A stretch of 6,629 bases of DNA from Azonexus sp. (GTDB lineage Bacteria > Pseudomonadota > Gammaproteobacteria > Burkholderiales > Rhodocyclaceae). The stretch is from the NCBI GenBank assembly GCA_030697085.1, contig JAUYQT010000069.1, positions 1 to 6,629 on the forward strand. The letters are read 5' to 3'. The notes under the pieces are model-generated. The model saw only the letters and a program-made list of their open reading frames with translations, made no database searches and was not told where the DNA came from. The position numbers and the translations under genes are program-made. Below, piece after piece: positions 6,052-6,629 of this stretch (within the stretch, counting starts at the first letter, position 1; every line of letters starts with the position of its first letter).

Positions 6052-6336
6052 TTACTTTGCCGTTGAACTAGCCGGCTTCGCGCCACCAGCAACACTTAAT
6101 TCGCTTTTCAGTTTGGCAACGCTCTTATCGCCAAATCCTTTGACGTTTTTCAAGTCATCCAGCGACTTGAATGGCCCATTTTTGCTCCGATGATCAATGA
6201 TGGCTTGAGCCTTACTGGGGCCAAGACCTTTGACAGTTTCCAGCTCATCGACCGTTGCGGTATTGATATTAATGGCGGCAAAAGCCAGGCTGATACTAGA
6301 AAGAAAAGCACAAATCAGGAACAGGAAGCGTTTCAT
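6052..6336 (-). CDS. comEA: ComEA-like periplasmic helix-hairpin-helix DNA-binding protein
   Basis: A 94-residue secreted DNA-binding protein. Residues 1-20 are a Sec signal peptide (MKRFLFL..., hydrophobic core, AFA before the cut). The mature protein begins AININTATVDEL, the classic start of the ComEA helix-hairpin-helix domain. It has hairpins VKGLGPSKAQAI at 35-46 and VKGFGDKSVAKL at 65-76, then a short Ala/Ser/Lys tail. In Gram-negative bacteria such ComEA proteins bind incoming dsDNA in the periplasm and act as a ratchet during natural transformation. It lacks the membrane anchor of Bacillus ComEA, as is normal for this group. The ATG at 6336 has AAGGA at 6347-6343 with good spacing. 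It is transcribed towards yggU and appears to stand alone. Function in competence is inferred from the family; some small HhH proteins have other roles. Confidence 0.9.
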   Translation of the reverse strand: MKRFLFLICAFLSSISLAFAAININTATVDELETVKGLGPSKAQAIIDHRSKNGPFKSLDDLKNVKGFGDKSVAKLKSELSVAGGAKPASSTAK

Positions 6337-6366
6337 CAGTTTTCCTTTGGTTTATGAATAAATTGA

Positions 6367-6398
6367 CGTCGGCTACAGGTATTACCTGCAAGCCGACG
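6367..6398. promoter_or_regulatory. Strong interrupted hairpin upstream of comEA
   Basis: The outer arms CGTCGGCT (6367-6374) and AGCCGACG (6391-6398) pair over 8 bp. The inner arms CAGGT (6376-6380) and ACCTG (6384-6388) pair over 5 bp around a 3-base loop, with a 1x2 internal bulge between. It ends 30 bases before the comEA start codon. On the minus strand it is followed by TCAATTTATTC, which is T-rich but not a proper T-run. It could be a leader structure or attenuator for comEA, a weak terminator for the gene upstream, or a protein-binding dyad. The rest of the 6337-6550 gap shows a possible minus-strand TAGAAT near 6400-6410 but no convincing full promoter. Confidence 0.5.
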
Positions 6399-6520
6399 CA
6401 AAAACATTCTAAACGACTATTCCATAGCAATATGCGCCGCAATGAAAGATCGCCGGGGAAACAACCTGCCGATGCCAGTTACTTTTGGATGAAAGAAATT
6501 CAACCTGGACGCGACGTAAA

Positions 6521-6556
6521 TCGTAAAAAGTGGTTTAGTGGAACGCCCAACTAAAC
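6521..6556 (-). terminator. Probable intrinsic terminator of the partial gene at the right edge
   Basis: On the minus strand GTTTAGT pairs with ACTAAAC (arms 6556-6550 and 6539-6533). Two further G-C pairs lie inside past one bulged base, with a 5-base loop. It is followed by CAC and then five T (about 6529-6525). The stop codon TAG of the gene lies within the first arm. The stem is AT-rich, so efficiency may be modest. Confidence 0.45.
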
Positions 6557-6629
6557 GCCACGGACCAGCGACATAATCTGGCCCATATCCAGATTTTCAG
6601 CCTTTTGACGCATCTGCGGCAAATACTGC
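6551..6629 (-). CDS. C-terminal 25 codons of an unidentified gene
   Basis: An open frame enters from the right edge and ends at TAG (6553-6551). It encodes QYLPQMRQKAENLDM followed by GQIMSLVRGV. The segment is amphipathic and helical, looks like a true protein end, and is followed by a plausible terminator. I do not recognise the family from this fragment. It is on the same strand as comEA but is separated from it by about 210 bases and two hairpins, so it is probably a separate transcription unit. The other two minus-strand frames are less convincing. Confidence 0.5.
   Translation of the reverse strand, partial: QYLPQMRQKAENLDMGQIMSLVRGV

Noticed and set aside
6354..6554. A 66-codon plus-strand open frame in the gap before comEA
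   Set aside because: It has no ribosome binding site, contains both hairpins and the end of the opposite-strand gene, and its composition is not protein-like.

Overview
The window looks like chromosomal DNA of a betaproteobacterium, most likely of the Rhodocyclales (Dechloromonas/Azonexus/Azoarcus type). This is judged from the protein sequences, the moderately high GC content and the gene order. No 16S or other phylogenetic marker is present, so the lineage is an inference. No tRNA, rRNA, CRISPR array, insertion sequence, prophage gene or attachment site was seen.

Layout. A leftward (minus-strand) block fills about 1-3615. Read in the direction of transcription it is pilT, pilU, a secreted DUF4197 protein, an unrecognised 105-residue helical protein, and the first 65 codons of a Rep/UvrD-family helicase that runs off the left edge. 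A rightward (plus-strand) block at 3673-6021 is yggS, proC, yggT and yggU (DUF167). These four genes overlap by 4, 1 and 4 bases, so they are surely one translationally coupled operon. The two blocks diverge from a 57-base gap. Converging on the rightward operon is a leftward comEA-like gene (6052-6336). It is preceded by about 210 bases of non-coding DNA with two inverted repeats. The last 25 codons of another leftward gene sit at the right edge.

How the genes fit together. PilT and PilU are paired retraction ATPases of type IV pili. ComEA is a small periplasmic DNA-binding protein that, with pilus retraction, pulls DNA through the outer membrane in natural transformation. The window therefore holds two separate parts of a DNA-uptake pathway. 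YggS (PLP homeostasis) and ProC (last step of proline synthesis), followed by the membrane protein YggT and the small protein YggU, form a conserved housekeeping cluster. The arrangement pilU-pilT / yggS-proC-yggT with divergent transcription is also known from Pseudomonas aeruginosa, so this is an old conserved neighbourhood rather than an island.

Novelty. I see no undescribed multi-gene system. The points most worth a second look are the divergent promoters that appear to share one palindromic -10 element, the uncharacterised DUF4197 and 105-residue genes downstream of pilU, two unusual residues in helicase motif Ia at the left edge, and the strong hairpin before comEA.
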